Origin: Superficieibacter electus
Lineage (GTDB): Bacteria; Pseudomonadota; Gammaproteobacteria; Enterobacterales; Enterobacteriaceae
Reading direction: 5' to 3'
Assembly: GCF_002915575.1 (NCBI RefSeq)
Contig: NZ_PQGD01000004.1
Location: 1-64,000, forward strand
Length of the DNA stretch: 64,000 bases
Positions 48,332-63,444 of this stretch are shown here, piece by piece. Made by a program: the position numbers and the translations under genes. The first letter of the stretch is position 1; each line of letters opens with the position of its first letter. The notes below the pieces were generated by a model. It made no database searches and was not told the DNA's origin. It worked only from the letters and a program-made list of their open reading frames with translations.

Positions 48332-49534
48332 GTGCAAAGTGTTGACGTCGCGATTGTAGGCGGGGGAATGGTGGGCCTGGCGATTGCCTGCGGGCTTCAG
48401 GGGAGTGGCTTGCGTGTGGCGGTACTGGAGCAAAAAACAGTACAACAGCCGCAGGCCAGTGCACCCTATGCGCTACGCGTATCGGCCATTAACGCCGCCA
48501 GTGAAAAACTGCTCACGCATCTGGGCGTATGGTCTTCCATCATCGAACTACGCGCCAGCCGCTATCACGGCATGGAAGTGTGGGAGAAGGACAGCTTTGG
48601 TCATATCACCTTTGACGATCAAAGCATGGGCCATACCCATCTTGGGCACATTATTGAAAATGACGTGATCCACTACGCGCTTTGGCAAAAAGCACAGCAG
48701 TGTCAGGATGTTACTCTAATGGCTCCGGCTGAACTCCAGCAGGTTGCATGGGGAGAAAATGAGGTCTTTCTGAATCTGAAAGATGGCACCATGCTGACCG
48801 CCCGGCTGGTGGTGGGCGCGGATGGCGCTAACTCGTGGCTGCGTGACAAAGCCGATATTCCGCTGACCTTCTGGGATTATAACCATCATGCGCTGGTGGC
48901 AACCATTCGTACTGCCGAGCCGCATCAGGGCGTGGCGCGGCAGGTGTTCCACGGCGAAGGTATTCTGGCGTTTTTGCCGCTTAGCGATCCGCACTTGTGC
49001 TCTATCGTCTGGTCGCTGGCGCCGGAGGAGGCCGCGCGGATGCAACAGGCTGACAATAGCGCATTTAATCAGGCATTAACGGTAGCTTTCGATCACCGTC
49101 TGGGGCTGTGCAACCTGGAGAGCGAGCGCCAGGTGTTTCCATTAACCGGCCGTTATGCGCGCCAGTTTGCCGCGCACCGTCTGGCGCTGGTCGGCGATGC
49201 TGCGCACACCATTCATCCGCTGGCAGGGCAGGGCGTCAATCTCGGCTTTATGGATGCGGCTGAGCTGATTAGCGAACTACGCCGGTTGCATCAGCAGGGG
49301 AAAGATATCGGACAGCATATGTATCTGCGCCGCTTTGAGCGCAGCCGTAAACACAGTGCGGCACTGATGCTGGCGGGCATGCAGGGGTTCCGCGAACTGT
49401 TTGCCGGTCATAATCCGGCGAAAAAGCTGTTGCGCGACATTGGGCTGAAAATGGCGGATACGTTGCCCGGCGTTAAACCTCAGTTGATCCGCCAGGCGAT
49501 GGGCCTTAATGACCTCCCTGACTGGTTACGTTAA
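48332..49534 (+). CDS. ubiI: UbiI (VisC), ubiquinone C5 hydroxylase
   Basis: 400-aa FAD hydroxylase that introduces the first ring hydroxyl in ubiquinone synthesis. Motifs DVAIVGGGMVGLAIACGL, LVVGADGANSWLR and LVGDAAHTIHPLAGQGVNLGFMD are the three FAD-binding signatures. It starts with GTG preceded by AGGAG and ends before a terminator. Confidence 0.96.
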   Translation: MQSVDVAIVGGGMVGLAIACGLQGSGLRVAVLEQKTVQQPQASAPYALRVSAINAASEKLLTHLGVWSSIIELRASRYHGMEVWEKDSFGHITFDDQSMGHTHLGHIIENDVIHYALWQKAQQCQDVTLMAPAELQQVAWGENEVFLNLKDGTMLTARLVVGADGANSWLRDKADIPLTFWDYNHHALVATIRTAEPHQGVARQVFHGEGILAFLPLSDPHLCSIVWSLAPEEAARMQQADNSAFNQALTVAFDHRLGLCNLESERQVFPLTGRYARQFAAHRLALVGDAAHTIHPLAGQGVNLGFMDAAELISELRRLHQQGKDIGQHMYLRRFERSRKHSAALMLAGMQGFRELFAGHNPAKKLLRDIGLKMADTLPGVKPQLIRQAMGLNDLPDWLR

Positions 49535-49551
49535 CTGCGTCACAGTTTCTC

Positions 49552-49580
49552 TCCCGGCCTTGGTGCCGGGATGCTTTTCC
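49552..49580 (+). terminator. ubiI terminator
   Basis: TCCCGGC and GCCGGGA form a 7-bp stem around CTTGGT, followed by TGCTTTTCC. Lies 18 bp past the ubiI stop; the T-run is short. Confidence 0.75.
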
Positions 49581-49848
49581 TCGTTTGAGAAATTCTAATT
49601 TTACGCTTCTTTTCGCATTACTTTTTGTAATCTCATCATTTTCGCGTGACGAATTTTTTTGCGTCTATACGCTTTTTTATACCGTCTTATAGGGAATTAA
49701 AACGGTGGAGTTGTGTGTTGATTTCGCATATCTCTCTCTTTGTAGTTAAAAACTCTGCGGCACTTTTATGCTGTTTTGGTCATAAGCTAATGTGATGACC
49801 TTCTTTAACTTATGGTTTAGCGTTGGTTTCGGTGGTAAGTTCAGGACC

Positions 49849-49864
49849 AAGAGAACGTTTGCGT
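49849..49864. promoter_or_regulatory. PurR operator upstream of gcvT
   Basis: AAGAGAACGTTTGCGT matches the PurR consensus ACGCAAACGTTTGCGT at 13 of 16 positions, 59 bp before the gcvT ATG. PurR represses the E. coli gcv operon, tying glycine cleavage to purine supply, so this fits. Confidence 0.7.
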
Positions 49865-49922
49865 AGCCACCGTTTTACGGGTGAAAAACGCAGATTTGCC
49901 CGGCTTAATCAACGAGGAAAAG

Positions 49923-51017
49923 ATGGCTCAACAGACTCCGTTGTATGAACAACACACGCAGTGCGGCGCGCGAATGGTGGATTTTCACGGCTGGATGATG
50001 CCGCTGCATTACGGTTCTCAAATTGATGAGCACCACGCGGTCCGGACTGATGCCGGTATGTTTGACGTCTCGCATATGACTATTGTCGATCTGCGTGGCA
50101 GCCGCACCCGGGAATTTTTGCGCTACCTGTTGGCTAACGACGTGGCAAAACTGAAGACGCCAGGCAAGGCGCTCTACTCCGGCATGCTTAACGCGTCTGG
50201 TGGAGTGATTGACGATCTTATCGTCTACTTCTTTAGCGAAGATTTCTTCCGTCTGGTCGTCAACTCCGCCACCCGTGAAAAAGACCTCGCCTGGATAACC
50301 CAGCATGCTGAATCTTACGCCATCGATATCACCGTGCGTGATGACCTCTCGCTGATTGCCGTGCAGGGGCCGAATGCACAGGCGAAGGCGACTGCGCTGT
50401 TTACTGAACAGCAGCGTCAGGCGGTGACGGGCATGAAGCCGTTTTTTGGCGTTCAGGCAGGTGATTTGTTTATCGCCACTACCGGCTATACCGGTGAAGC
50501 GGGCTACGAAATTGCGTTACCCAATGAGCAGGCGGCGGATTTCTGGCGGGCGCTGGTTGCGGCGGGGGTAAAACCCTGCGGGCTGGGTGCGCGCGATACG
50601 CTGCGTCTTGAAGCGGGTATGAACCTGTACGGGCAAGAGATGGATGAAGGCGTCTCTCCGCTGGCGGCAAATATGGGCTGGACCATTGCATGGGAGCCTG
50701 CCGATCGCGATTTTATTGGCCGTGAAGCACTTGAGTCCCAGCGTTCGAAGGGCACAGAACAGCTGGTTGGACTGGTGATGACCGAAAAAGGCGTGCTGCG
50801 TAACGAACTGCCGGTCCGTTTCACCGACGCGGCAGGCAACCCGCAGGAGGGCATTATTACCAGCGGTACGTTCTCGCCGACGCTGGGCTACAGCATTGCG
50901 CTGGCGCGTGTACCAGCCGGCATTGGCGACACGGCGATTGTGCAAATTCGCAACCGTGAAATGCCGGTGAAAGTGACAAAACCTGTTTTTGTTCGCAATG
51001 GTAAAACCGTTGCGTAA
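49923..51017 (+). CDS. gcvT: GcvT, glycine cleavage system T protein
   Basis: 364-aa aminomethyltransferase that moves the methylene group from lipoyl-GcvH to THF and releases ammonia. Signatures seen are [14 protein letters not shown] near the N terminus, the folate-site [14 protein letters not shown], and [24 protein letters not shown] chose the ATG at 49923, with GAGGAA before it; the 14 codons upstream from 49881 lie in the leader. First gene of gcvTHP. Confidence 0.97.
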   Translation: MAQQTPLYEQHTQCGARMVDFHGWMMPLHYGSQIDEHHAVRTDAGMFDVSHMTIVDLRGSRTREFLRYLLANDVAKLKTPGKALYSGMLNASGGVIDDLIVYFFSEDFFRLVVNSATREKDLAWITQHAESYAIDITVRDDLSLIAVQGPNAQAKATALFTEQQRQAVTGMKPFFGVQAGDLFIATTGYTGEAGYEIALPNEQAADFWRALVAAGVKPCGLGARDTLRLEAGMNLYGQEMDEGVSPLAANMGWTIAWEPADRDFIGREALESQRSKGTEQLVGLVMTEKGVLRNELPVRFTDAAGNPQEGIITSGTFSPTLGYSIALARVPAGIGDTAIVQIRNREMPVKVTKPVFVRNGKTVA

Positions 51018-51039
51018 TGTACCTTTTGGAGAATGAGCG

Positions 51040-51429
51040 ATGAGCAATGTACCTGCGGAACTGAAATACAGTAAAGAACACGAATGGCTGCGTAAAGAGG
51101 CGGACGGTACTTATACCGTCGGCATTACTGAACACGCACAGGAACTGCTGGGCGATATGGTGTTTGTTGACCTGCCAGATGTTGGCGCGACCGTTAGTGC
51201 GGGCGATGACTGCGCGGTGGCGGAGTCCGTAAAAGCGGCCTCCGACATTTATGCGCCAATTAGCGGCGAAATCGTGGCGGTCAACGACGCGCTGGGTGAC
51301 TCACCGGAACTGGTCAACAGCGAGCCGTATGCAGGCGGTTGGATTTTCAAAATCAAAGCCAGCGATGAGTCTGAAATTGACGCCCTGCTGGACGCCACCG
51401 CCTACGACGCGCTGCTGGAAGACGAGTAA
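51040..51429 (+). CDS. gcvH: GcvH, glycine cleavage system H protein
   Basis: 129-aa lipoyl carrier protein that shuttles the aminomethyl group between GcvP and GcvT. The lipoylated lysine is Lys65 in [16 protein letters not shown]. Starts 23 bp after gcvT. Followed not by gcvP directly but by a 460-bp spacer with a tandem REP array. Confidence 0.98.
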   Translation: MSNVPAELKYSKEHEWLRKEADGTYTVGITEHAQELLGDMVFVDLPDVGATVSAGDDCAVAESVKAASDIYAPISGEIVAVNDALGDSPELVNSEPYAGGWIFKIKASDESEIDALLDATAYDALLEDE

Positions 51430-51436
51430 ATCCCAT

Positions 51437-51852
51437 GCCGGATGGCTGCGCCTGTCCGGCCTCAACAGTGCCACCGGGCATCCGGTTGGCACAATGATGA
51501 CGCCGGAATAAACACCCATTTGTAGGCCCGGTAAGCGCAGCGCCACCGGGCATCCGGTTGGCACAATGATGACGCCGGAATAAACACCCATTTGTAGGCC
51601 CGGTAAGCGCAGCGCCACCGGGCATCCGGTTGGCACAATGATGACGCCGGAATAAACACCCATTTGTAGGCCCGGTAAGCGCAGCGCCACCGGGCATCCG
51701 GTTGGCACAACGATGACGCCGGAATAAACACTAATTTGTAGGCCCGGTAAGCGCAGTGCCGCCGGGCATCCGGTTGGCACAATGATGACGCCGGAATAAA
51801 TACCCATTTGTAGGCCCGGTAAGCGCAGCGCCACCGGGCATCCGGCCTACGA
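51437..51852. repeat. 72-bp REP-derived tandem array between gcvH and gcvP
   Basis: A single REP hairpin (51437-51460, GCCGGA..TCCGGC) is followed by a tandem array with an exact 72-bp period: CCACCGGGCATCCGG recurs at 51471, 51543, 51615, 51687, 51759 (with one change) and 51831. Each unit has a GCCCGGT/ACCGGGC hairpin. It splits the gcv operon between gcvH and gcvP. Three frames stay open across it on the minus strand because 72 is a multiple of three; those are not genes. Confidence 0.95.
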
Positions 51853-51890
51853 AGATCACGATTCACCGAATGTTTCAGGAACCCTCGCTC

Positions 51891-54764
<2,874 letters not shown>

Positions 54765-54784
54765 TAAAGGCTACAGTATGATAA

Positions 54785-54819
54785 GCCGGGTCAGCGTTCG
54801 CGCTACCCGGTTTTTTTTA
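54785..54819 (+). terminator. gcvP terminator
   Basis: CCGGGT-CAGCG-TTCG-CGCT-ACCCGG makes an 11-pair hairpin with one bulge and a stable TTCG loop, followed by eight T residues. It lies 20 bp past the gcvP stop. Confidence 0.93.
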
Positions 54820-54834
54820 TCAGCAGGAGGGGAA

Positions 54835-55578
54835 ATGGCCATAGCACTGATAACCGGAGCCAGCCGGGGCATTGGACGGGCAAGCGCCTTACAACTCGCG
54901 GATGAAGGCTATACGGTGGCGGTTAATTTTCACCACAATATTCAGGCGGCAACCGAGGTTATTGATACCATTTCTGAAAGCGGCGGTCGTGCGTTCTCGT
55001 TACGTGCTGATATCAGTGATGAGTCGCAGGTGATAGCGATGTTTGATGCTATCGATCGTACGGGCGAACCGCTTACCGCGCTGGTGAACAATGCGGGAAT
55101 TTTATTTGAACAAAGCACGATTGAGAATTTAACCGCGGAACGGATTAACCACGTATTGACCACCAATGTCACCGGGTACTTTCTTTGCTGCCGTGAAGCG
55201 GTGAAACGCATGTCGCACCGGCACGGTGGGCAAGGGGGAGCCATCGTTAATGTCTCTTCCGCGGCTGCGCGACTCGGTGCACCTGGCGAATATGTGGATT
55301 ACGCCGCCTCAAAAGGCGCGGTGGATACGCTTACCGCAGGGCTGGCGCTGGAAGTTGCCGCGCAGGGAATACGTGTAAATGGCGTGCGGCCAGGATTTAT
55401 TTATACGCAGATGCACGCTTCAGGCGGTGAGCCAGGGCGCGTGGATCGGGTAAAATCGCTTTTGCCAATGCAACGTGGCGGCCAGCCGGAGGAGGTGGCG
55501 CAGGCGATCGCCTGGCTACTGAGTGAGAAAGCCTCCTACGTGACGGGAAGTTTCATCGAACTGGCGGGCGGGAAGTAA
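54835..55578 (+). CDS. ygfF: YgfF, short-chain dehydrogenase/reductase
   Basis: 247-aa SDR oxidoreductase, substrate unknown. The NAD(P) motif is LITGASRGIGRASA near the N terminus, NNAG follows at about 90, and the catalytic YxxxK is YAASK (VDYAASKGAVDTL). Start at 54835 has AGGAGGGG before it; the upstream frame lies in the gcvP terminator. It is preceded by the gcvP terminator and so probably has its own promoter. Confidence 0.93.
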   Translation: MAIALITGASRGIGRASALQLADEGYTVAVNFHHNIQAATEVIDTISESGGRAFSLRADISDESQVIAMFDAIDRTGEPLTALVNNAGILFEQSTIENLTAERINHVLTTNVTGYFLCCREAVKRMSHRHGGQGGAIVNVSSAAARLGAPGEYVDYAASKGAVDTLTAGLALEVAAQGIRVNGVRPGFIYTQMHASGGEPGRVDRVKSLLPMQRGGQPEEVAQAIAWLLSEKASYVTGSFIELAGGK

Positions 55579-56063
55579 GTGACTATAGCGTTACGAGACC
55601 CGTGTTGCCGCTCTTGCCCCTCACCCCAGCCCTCTCCCTGAGGGAGAGGGAGCCGATCGGCGTTGTCATCTTGTGCAGTGAATGTCGAAACGCCCTGAGT
55701 TATCCACCGAACGTTCCCTCTCAGCATCGTGTCGTCCACCGCACGTTCCCTCCCAGCATCGTATCGTCCACCGCACGTTCCCTCTCAGCATCGTATCGTC
55801 CACCGCACGTTCCCTCTCCCTGAGGGAGAGGGTTAGGGTGAGGGCAATTGCGACTTAGAGACTCTCGCCGTTACTGGCGATCACACCCTGATACCACGCA
55901 AAGCTTTTCTTGCGTGAAGAGGGAGCCGAGCGGCGTTGTCATCTTGTGCAGTGAATGTCGAAACGCCCTGAGTTATCGACCGAACGTTCCCTCTCAGCAT
56001 CGTGTCTTCCACCGCACGTTCCCTCTCCCTGAGGGAGAGGGTTAGGGTGAGGGCAATTGCGAC
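55579..56063. repeat. Repeat region between ygfF and bglA with duplicated bglA 3' end
   Basis: Two long copies lie in tandem, shifted by 209 bp where they align. Each has a CGGCGTTGTCATCTTGTGCA segment, GTCGAAACGCCCTGAGTTAT, one or more GCACGTTCCCTC segments, a palindrome of the family seen at 1-964 (55630-55650 on the left side, 55812-55832, 56021-56041), and then GGGCAATTGCGACT followed by the bglA end. In copy A a roughly 30-bp CCCTC-CAGCATCGTRTC segment is itself repeated three times. The first copy carries a detached 64-bp bglA 3' fragment (55855-55918). Confidence 0.9.
55855..55918 (-). pseudogene. Duplicated bglA 3' fragment
   Basis: 64 bp that repeat the last 20 codons and stop of bglA (reading [11 protein letters not shown] and then I-A-S-N-G-E-S-L) almost exactly, 209 bp downstream of the intact end. 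Its stop is TAA while intact bglA ends in TGA. It has no start and is a remnant of a local duplication. Confidence 0.9.
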
Positions 56064-57479
<1,416 letters not shown>

Positions 57480-57585
57480 TCAGGTTATTACTTTCTGCGT
57501 CTGAGTCTGGCAAATACGTTAATAAATGTCACGATATAACAAATAGTGCAGGTTGTGATTTGTTACATCGAAAAAACACTGTGTT

Positions 57586-58320
57586 TTAGCCGAGTTTTTT
57601 TGCCAGCTTGCGGCCCAGAGATTCGAGAATATAAATAACCGGTACCTGGGTAGTTATATCATACACACCGCCTACTCGTGTCTGAGAAACGTGCCACGAG
57701 AGGTTAAAGTCGGCCAGCTTTGCCAGTCGTGACTGCTCATGGCTGGTAATGGAAAGCACCTTACAATGGTGGAGGCTGAACTGGCTGGCAAAGCGCAAAA
57801 TCTCTTCCGTTTCGCCAGAAACAGACAATACAATTGCCAGTGCATTCTTCGCCATATCGTTGGTCACCGGAAAATAGGGATCGTCGATGTGGTTACTGAA
57901 TTTTCCGACATTAGAAAAGAATCGTGCACCATATTTTGCCAGCGAACCAGAGGTGCCTGCGCCTACAAAAATAATACGCTCAGACGCGAGAATAATATCG
58001 ACCGCGCGATCTAATAATTTATCAAACTCATCATTATTCACGCTCTTAAAAAAACTAATAATTTCGCTGGCACCAAAGTCAGGCTGCTGTGGTTCGTTCT
58101 GTTCAAGATAGAGTTTAAAACGCACGCGAAATTCCGAATACCCCTCGCAATTGAGCTTGCGGCAAAAGCGTAACACAGTGGTGGTTGACACTTCAGCCGC
58201 ATCCGCCAGCTCGCGGATGGTCATATACATGACGGCATCGCGGTTTTTGATGACATAGTGATAAACCTTCATCTCAAGGTTGTTCAGCGTGGCGATAGCA
58301 GAATGGGTAAAAATGCTCAC
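57586..58320 (-). CDS. RpiR/MurR-family transcription regulator
   Basis: 244-aa regulator. The N-terminal helix-turn-helix (about residues 30-60) reads TIRELADAAEVSTTTVLRFCRKLNCEGYSEFR, and the C-terminal SIS sugar-phosphate-binding domain includes IIFVGAGTSGSLAKYGARFF and VLSVSGETEEILRFA. It starts with GTG. It sits directly upstream of bglA on the same strand (118-bp gap), so control of bglA by a sugar phosphate is likely. E. coli K-12 has yqfB near here instead, which I do not find. Confidence 0.88.
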   Translation of the reverse strand: MSIFTHSAIATLNNLEMKVYHYVIKNRDAVMYMTIRELADAAEVSTTTVLRFCRKLNCEGYSEFRVRFKLYLEQNEPQQPDFGASEIISFFKSVNNDEFDKLLDRAVDIILASERIIFVGAGTSGSLAKYGARFFSNVGKFSNHIDDPYFPVTNDMAKNALAIVLSVSGETEEILRFASQFSLHHCKVLSITSHEQSRLAKLADFNLSWHVSQTRVGGVYDITTQVPVIYILESLGRKLAKKLG

Positions 58321-58341
58321 GGTCGCGATAATCCAGGGTGA

Positions 58342-59247
<906 letters not shown>

Positions 59248-59286
59248 GCGTCCCGGCAGCACGGCGCTTGCCGGGGCAGGTAAAAC

Positions 59287-60270
59287 TTAATTTTCTTCCA
59301 GCGAATACGGCAGCGGCTCAATATGCAGTGTATTCACGTCATCACGCACGCGAAAGACGCTGTCTGGCTCCATGTCGTTATTCATCACCGCCTGACCCAG
59401 CACGCGACCGTCGTCCAGCTGGACGGCGGCCAGCACGGTGCCGGTGCGACGCCAGTTTTCACCCATTTGCAGCTCCAGATCTTCCCCGGCTTGCGGCACG
59501 CGGCCGGCGTGGCCTGCCAGCGACCAGAGCGCACGTTTGTTCGCGCCACGGAATTTGGCGCGGGCGACCATCTCCTGTCCGGTATAGCAGCCTTTTTTGA
59601 AGCTGATACCGCCCAGTGCCTGCAAATTGGTAGCCTGCGGGATAAACTGCCCGCTGTTTGCCGCGTCGATGACCGGCAGACCCGCTTCGATATTCAGCGC
59701 CAGCCATTGCTGGCTGTTATTAAACTGCGCCTCGCCGCGCAGGGCATCGGTAACGCGCTGCGCGGTAGCCGCATCGGTCACCAGCAGAAAGCGCTCGTCG
59801 GGATGCGCAAACCACAGCAGCGACGTTTCCCCGTCTTTCACCACCGGTTTGTCGGCGTCCGGTAGGGTGCTGAACAGATTTGCCAGCGCGGCACGCGCCT
59901 GAAATCCGGCTACGCCCAGCAATACGGACTCATCGTCAGCGGCAATAGTCACTTTGGAAAATACCGCGTATTTTTTTAGCTCGGTAAGCTGTGCATCACG
60001 CAGGCTGCGGCGCTCAATCCACGCAAAGCCACCCGCATGGTGGAACAGGCGCATGTTGCTCCACATCTTGCCTTTGGCATCGCAGTGCGCCGCCAGCAAA
60101 TGCTGATGTTCGCTTAATGCGGCTACGTCGGCCGTCACCTGACCCTGCAAATACTTTTCGCTGTCCGCGCCGCTAATGGTAGCCAGTGCCCAGTCATCAA
60201 GTGTCATAAGCGTCAGCGGCAGACGCGCAGAGGCGGAAGGCTGGCGCGGAGGAAACGGAGTAAAAGCCAT
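59287..60270 (-). CDS. ygfZ: YgfZ, folate-dependent Fe-S cluster assembly/repair protein
   Basis: 327-aa protein related in fold to GcvT, needed for activity of some Fe-S enzymes such as MiaB. The conserved [12 protein letters not shown] motif with its cysteine is intact. I chose the ATG at 60270; the frame upstream to 60387 reads basic and is unsupported. It is divergent from sdhE. Confidence 0.96.
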   Translation of the reverse strand: MAFTPFPPRQPSASARLPLTLMTLDDWALATISGADSEKYLQGQVTADVAALSEHQHLLAAHCDAKGKMWSNMRLFHHAGGFAWIERRSLRDAQLTELKKYAVFSKVTIAADDESVLLGVAGFQARAALANLFSTLPDADKPVVKDGETSLLWFAHPDERFLLVTDAATAQRVTDALRGEAQFNNSQQWLALNIEAGLPVIDAANSGQFIPQATNLQALGGISFKKGCYTGQEMVARAKFRGANKRALWSLAGHAGRVPQAGEDLELQMGENWRRTGTVLAAVQLDDGRVLGQAVMNNDMEPDSVFRVRDDVNTLHIEPLPYSLEEN

Positions 60271-60518
60271 AATGTTGTCCTGGTTGCATAACGCGAAGTA
60301 AGAATATAACTCATGGTAAAAGAGCCAGTTGCCATTGCAAGCGCTTTTAACAGGCCTTTTGTGCCGTTTTCGACGATTAACCAGCAAGGAGATAGTGAGG
60401 AAATAATTAATTTTACAGGTTTTTAAGTGGAATCAGCCTCGCATCGCACAATAATCCTGTAAAGTAAGTCATTAAAACGCGTTACACTAACCCGATATAG
60501 CGACGCAGGATTGAAAAC

Positions 60519-60785
60519 ATGGATATTAATAATAAAGCCCGTATCCACTGGGCGTGCCGCCGCGGTATGCGCGAGCTCGATATTTCCATCATGCCTTTTT
60601 TTGAATACGAGTACGACACGCTGAGTGACGATGACAAACATCTCTTCATTCGCCTCCTGGAATGCGACGATCCGGATCTGTTTAACTGGTTGATGAACCA
60701 TGGAAAACCCGCTGATACTGAGCTACAACGCATGGTGCAATTAATTCAAACACGGAATCGGGAACGTGGTCCTGTGGCAATCTGA
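60519..60785 (+). CDS. sdhE: SdhE, flavinylation factor
   Basis: 88-aa protein that helps attach FAD covalently to SdhA and FrdA. The conserved RGxxE motif (Arg15-Gly16, Glu19) and [12 protein letters not shown] segment are intact. It overlaps the cptA GTG start by 20 bp, so the two genes are coupled. Confidence 0.97.
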   Translation: MDINNKARIHWACRRGMRELDISIMPFFEYEYDTLSDDDKHLFIRLLECDDPDLFNWLMNHGKPADTELQRMVQLIQTRNRERGPVAI

Positions 60786-61176
60786 TTTACGCGTCTCCTG
60801 GCGCTCACAGTGGCTATCTCTTCTGATTCATGGTGTGGTCGCTGCCATTATTCTGCTGATGCCGTGGCCGTTAAGTTATATGCCACTATGGCTGCTGCTG
60901 TTATCGCTGGTGGTCTTTGACTGCGTGCGTAGCCAGCGGCGTATTAACGCCTGTCAGGGGGAAATCAAGCTGATGATGAACTCTCGCCTGCGCTGGCAAG
61001 GGCAGGAGTGGGAGATCACGGGTGCGCCGTGGATGCTGAAAAGCGGCATGATGCTCAGGCTGCGCAAATTAGGTAGCCGGCGGCGACAGCATCTGTGGCT
61101 GGCAGCGGATAGCATGGAAAGCGGTGAATGGCGGGATCTGCGCCGGCTGTTAATGCAACAGCCAGCGCGACATTAA
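60766..61176 (+). CDS. cptA: CptA (YgfX), membrane protein
   Basis: 136-aa inner-membrane protein with two hydrophobic segments ([31 protein letters not shown]). In E. coli YgfX has been called a toxin that affects FtsZ and MreB with SdhE as antitoxin, though this role is debated. Starts with GTG inside sdhE. Confidence 0.94.
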   Translation: MVLWQSDLRVSWRSQWLSLLIHGVVAAIILLMPWPLSYMPLWLLLLSLVVFDCVRSQRRINACQGEIKLMMNSRLRWQGQEWEITGAPWMLKSGMMLRLRKLGSRRRQHLWLAADSMESGEWRDLRRLLMQQPARH

Positions 61177-61181
61177 CAGGC

Positions 61182-61703
61182 TCAGGAGAAATGCTCAGCC
61201 ATTTCCATAAGGATTTGCTCACACCACGTCTGGATGCGCTCATCACTGAGATCGTACTGGTTGGTTTCATCCAGGGCGAGGCCGACGAACAGTTTACCGT
61301 CAGCGATAATCGGTTTTTTACTGGTAAATTCATAGCCTTCAGTGGGCCAGTAGCCAATGAATTTGACCTCATGGGCGACCAGTTCATCGTGAAGCATACC
61401 GAGCGCGTCAAGAAACCACTCGCCGTAGCCTAATTGATCGCCCATGCCATACAGGGCAACGAGTTTGCCCTTCAGGTTTAGCGCACTGAGGTGTTCCCAG
61501 ATGGCTTCCCAGTCTTCCTGAATTTCGCCGAAATCCCAGGTAGGAATGCCCAGAATAAGGACATCGTACTGTTCCATCAGCGTCGGGGAATCATCTTTCA
61601 GGTTGTGCAGCGTGACCAGTTCCGGCCCGATGATGTCGCGAATTTTCTCTGCCGCCATCTCGGTGTAGCAGGTGCTGGAACCGTAGAAAAGACCTATGTT
61701 CAT
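61182..61703 (-). CDS. fldB: FldB, flavodoxin 2
   Basis: 173-aa FMN flavodoxin, an electron carrier. The FMN phosphate loop is [17 protein letters not shown]; the second and third loops are [12 protein letters not shown] and [13 protein letters not shown]. The 3' end lies 5 bp from the convergent cptA stop. It is divergent from xerD. Confidence 0.96.
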   Translation of the reverse strand: MNIGLFYGSSTCYTEMAAEKIRDIIGPELVTLHNLKDDSPTLMEQYDVLILGIPTWDFGEIQEDWEAIWEHLSALNLKGKLVALYGMGDQLGYGEWFLDALGMLHDELVAHEVKFIGYWPTEGYEFTSKKPIIADGKLFVGLALDETNQYDLSDERIQTWCEQILMEMAEHFS

Positions 61704-61804
61704 TGCGTAAACGTCTCAATTCTTGCTGTGACTTTGCGTCCAGTGTACCAGAAACGGGAATTAATCAGGCATAATGCAGCAGCAGAAAGGGTAAAGAGGC
61801 ACGG

Positions 61805-62701
61805 ATGGAACAGGATCTTGCACGTATAGAACAGTTTCTTGATGCGCTCTGGCTGGAGCGTAACCTGGCGGAAAATACGCTCAGCGCCTATCGTCGCGAT
61901 CTGACTATGCTGGTGGAGTGGCTGCATCACCGGGGGCTATCTGTGGAGCTTGTCCAGCATGATGATCTCCAGTCGCTGTTGGCAGAACGTCTGGCAGGTG
62001 GTTATAAAGCGACCAGTTCCGCGCGATTGCTAAGCGCCACGCGGCGGTTTTTCCAGCATCTGTACCGTGAGAAGGTCCGCGCTGACGATCCGAGTGCGCT
62101 GCTGGCCTCGCCAAAGCTGCCGCAGCGGTTGCCGAAAGATTTATCCGAGCAGCAGGTTGAACGCCTGCTGCAAGCGCCGGTCACCGATCAGCCGCTGGAA
62201 TTACGCGATAAAGCGATGCTGGAAGTCCTGTACGCCACCGGCCTGCGGGTTTCAGAATTAGTCGGGCTGACTATGAGCGATATCAGCCTGCGGCAGGGCG
62301 TGGTGCGGGTGATCGGCAAAGGCAATAAAGAGCGGCTGGTGCCGCTGGGCGAAGAAGCGGTGTACTGGCTGGAAACCTGGCTGGAGCACGGTCGCCCGTG
62401 GTTATTGAACGGCGTCTCCATCGACGTGCTGTTTCCCAGCCAGCGCGCTCAGCAGATGACCCGCCAGACCTTCTGGCATCGCATTAAGCATTATGCGGCT
62501 CTGGCCGGTATCGACAGCGAAAAGTTGTCACCGCACGTGCTGCGTCACGCGTTTGCCACCCATTTACTTAACCACGGCGCGGATTTGCGCGTCGTGCAAA
62601 TGCTACTGGGCCATAGCGATCTTTCTACGACGCAAATCTACACCCATGTAGCCACTGAACGCTTACGGCAATTACACCAGCAGCATCATCCGCGTGCGTG
62701 A
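61805..62701 (+). CDS. xerD: XerD, site-specific tyrosine recombinase
   Basis: 298-aa recombinase that works with XerC at dif to resolve chromosome dimers. The N-terminal SAM-like core-binding domain is followed by the catalytic residues Arg148 (ATGLRVSEL), Lys172, His244 and Arg247 (HVLRHAFATH), His270 (LLGHSDL) and Tyr279 (TQIYTHV), numbered as in E. coli. All are intact. It leads xerD-dsbC-recJ. Confidence 0.98.
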   Translation: MEQDLARIEQFLDALWLERNLAENTLSAYRRDLTMLVEWLHHRGLSVELVQHDDLQSLLAERLAGGYKATSSARLLSATRRFFQHLYREKVRADDPSALLASPKLPQRLPKDLSEQQVERLLQAPVTDQPLELRDKAMLEVLYATGLRVSELVGLTMSDISLRQGVVRVIGKGNKERLVPLGEEAVYWLETWLEHGRPWLLNGVSIDVLFPSQRAQQMTRQTFWHRIKHYAALAGIDSEKLSPHVLRHAFATHLLNHGADLRVVQMLLGHSDLSTTQIYTHVATERLRQLHQQHHPRA

Positions 62702-62725
62702 TTGCCCGATCTAAAAGGATAAGAT

Positions 62726-63439
62726 ATGAAAAAAGGTTTATTGCTCCTCTCGCTGTTGACGACGGCCTTTAGCGGTCTGGCTCAGGCAGACGATGCGGCA
62801 ATCCAGCAGGCGCTGACCAAACTTGGCGTGCAAAGTACCGACATTCAACCTTCACCCGTTGCTGGCATGAAAACCGTGCTGACCAACAGCGGCGTGCTGT
62901 ACGTGTCTGATGACGGCAAGCATATGATCCAGGGACCACTGTATGATGTCAGCGGCGCTCAGCCGGTCAATGTCACCAACCAGTTGTTGATGAAACACCT
63001 GAACGCGCTGGAAAAAGAGATGATCATCTATAAAGCGCCACAGGAGAAATACGTTATCACCGTCTTTACCGACATCACCTGCGGTTATTGTCACAAGCTG
63101 CATGAAGAGATGAGCGATTACAATGCGCTGGGGATCACCGTGCGTTATCTTGCCTTCCCGCGAGCCGGCCTGCAAAGCCAGCCTGAGCAGGATATGAAAG
63201 CCATCTGGTGCGCCAAAGACCGCAACAAGGCTTTTGATGATGCAATGAACAGCAAAGGCGTTAAGCCGGCGTCCTGCAACATCGACATTGCCGATCATTA
63301 TGCCCTCGGCATCCAGTTTGGCGTTAACGGCACCCCGGCTATCGTTCTGAGCGATGGCAACGTAGTGCCGGGTTATCAGGGGCCGAAAGAGATGAAAGCG
63401 TTCCTCGACGAGCATCAAAAACAGACCGGCGGTAAATAA
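62726..63439 (+). CDS. dsbC: DsbC, disulfide isomerase
   Basis: 237-aa periplasmic disulfide isomerase. The signal peptide ends at about residue 21 (AQA|DDAA). After the N-terminal dimerisation domain, the thioredoxin-fold active site CGYC lies at Cys119-Cys122, and a second cysteine pair is in IWCAKD and KPASCNID. It is kept reduced by DsbD. recJ starts 5 bp downstream. Confidence 0.97.
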   Translation: MKKGLLLLSLLTTAFSGLAQADDAAIQQALTKLGVQSTDIQPSPVAGMKTVLTNSGVLYVSDDGKHMIQGPLYDVSGAQPVNVTNQLLMKHLNALEKEMIIYKAPQEKYVITVFTDITCGYCHKLHEEMSDYNALGITVRYLAFPRAGLQSQPEQDMKAIWCAKDRNKAFDDAMNSKGVKPASCNIDIADHYALGIQFGVNGTPAIVLSDGNVVPGYQGPKEMKAFLDEHQKQTGGK

Positions 63440-63444
63440 TTCGC

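Larger units (their letters stand above)
49535..49922. other. Upstream region of gcvT
   Basis: 388 bp between ubiI and gcvT. It holds the ubiI terminator, an AT-rich stretch near 49585-49740, a CTAAT motif at about 49788 that fits GcvA-type binding, and a PurR operator at 49849-49864. No further gene is seen. Confidence 0.7.

Noticed and set aside
51301-51866. Long open frames on the minus strand through the gcvH-gcvP spacer
   Set aside because: The 72-bp period keeps frames open by arithmetic, and the peptides are exact repeats. No independent gene support.
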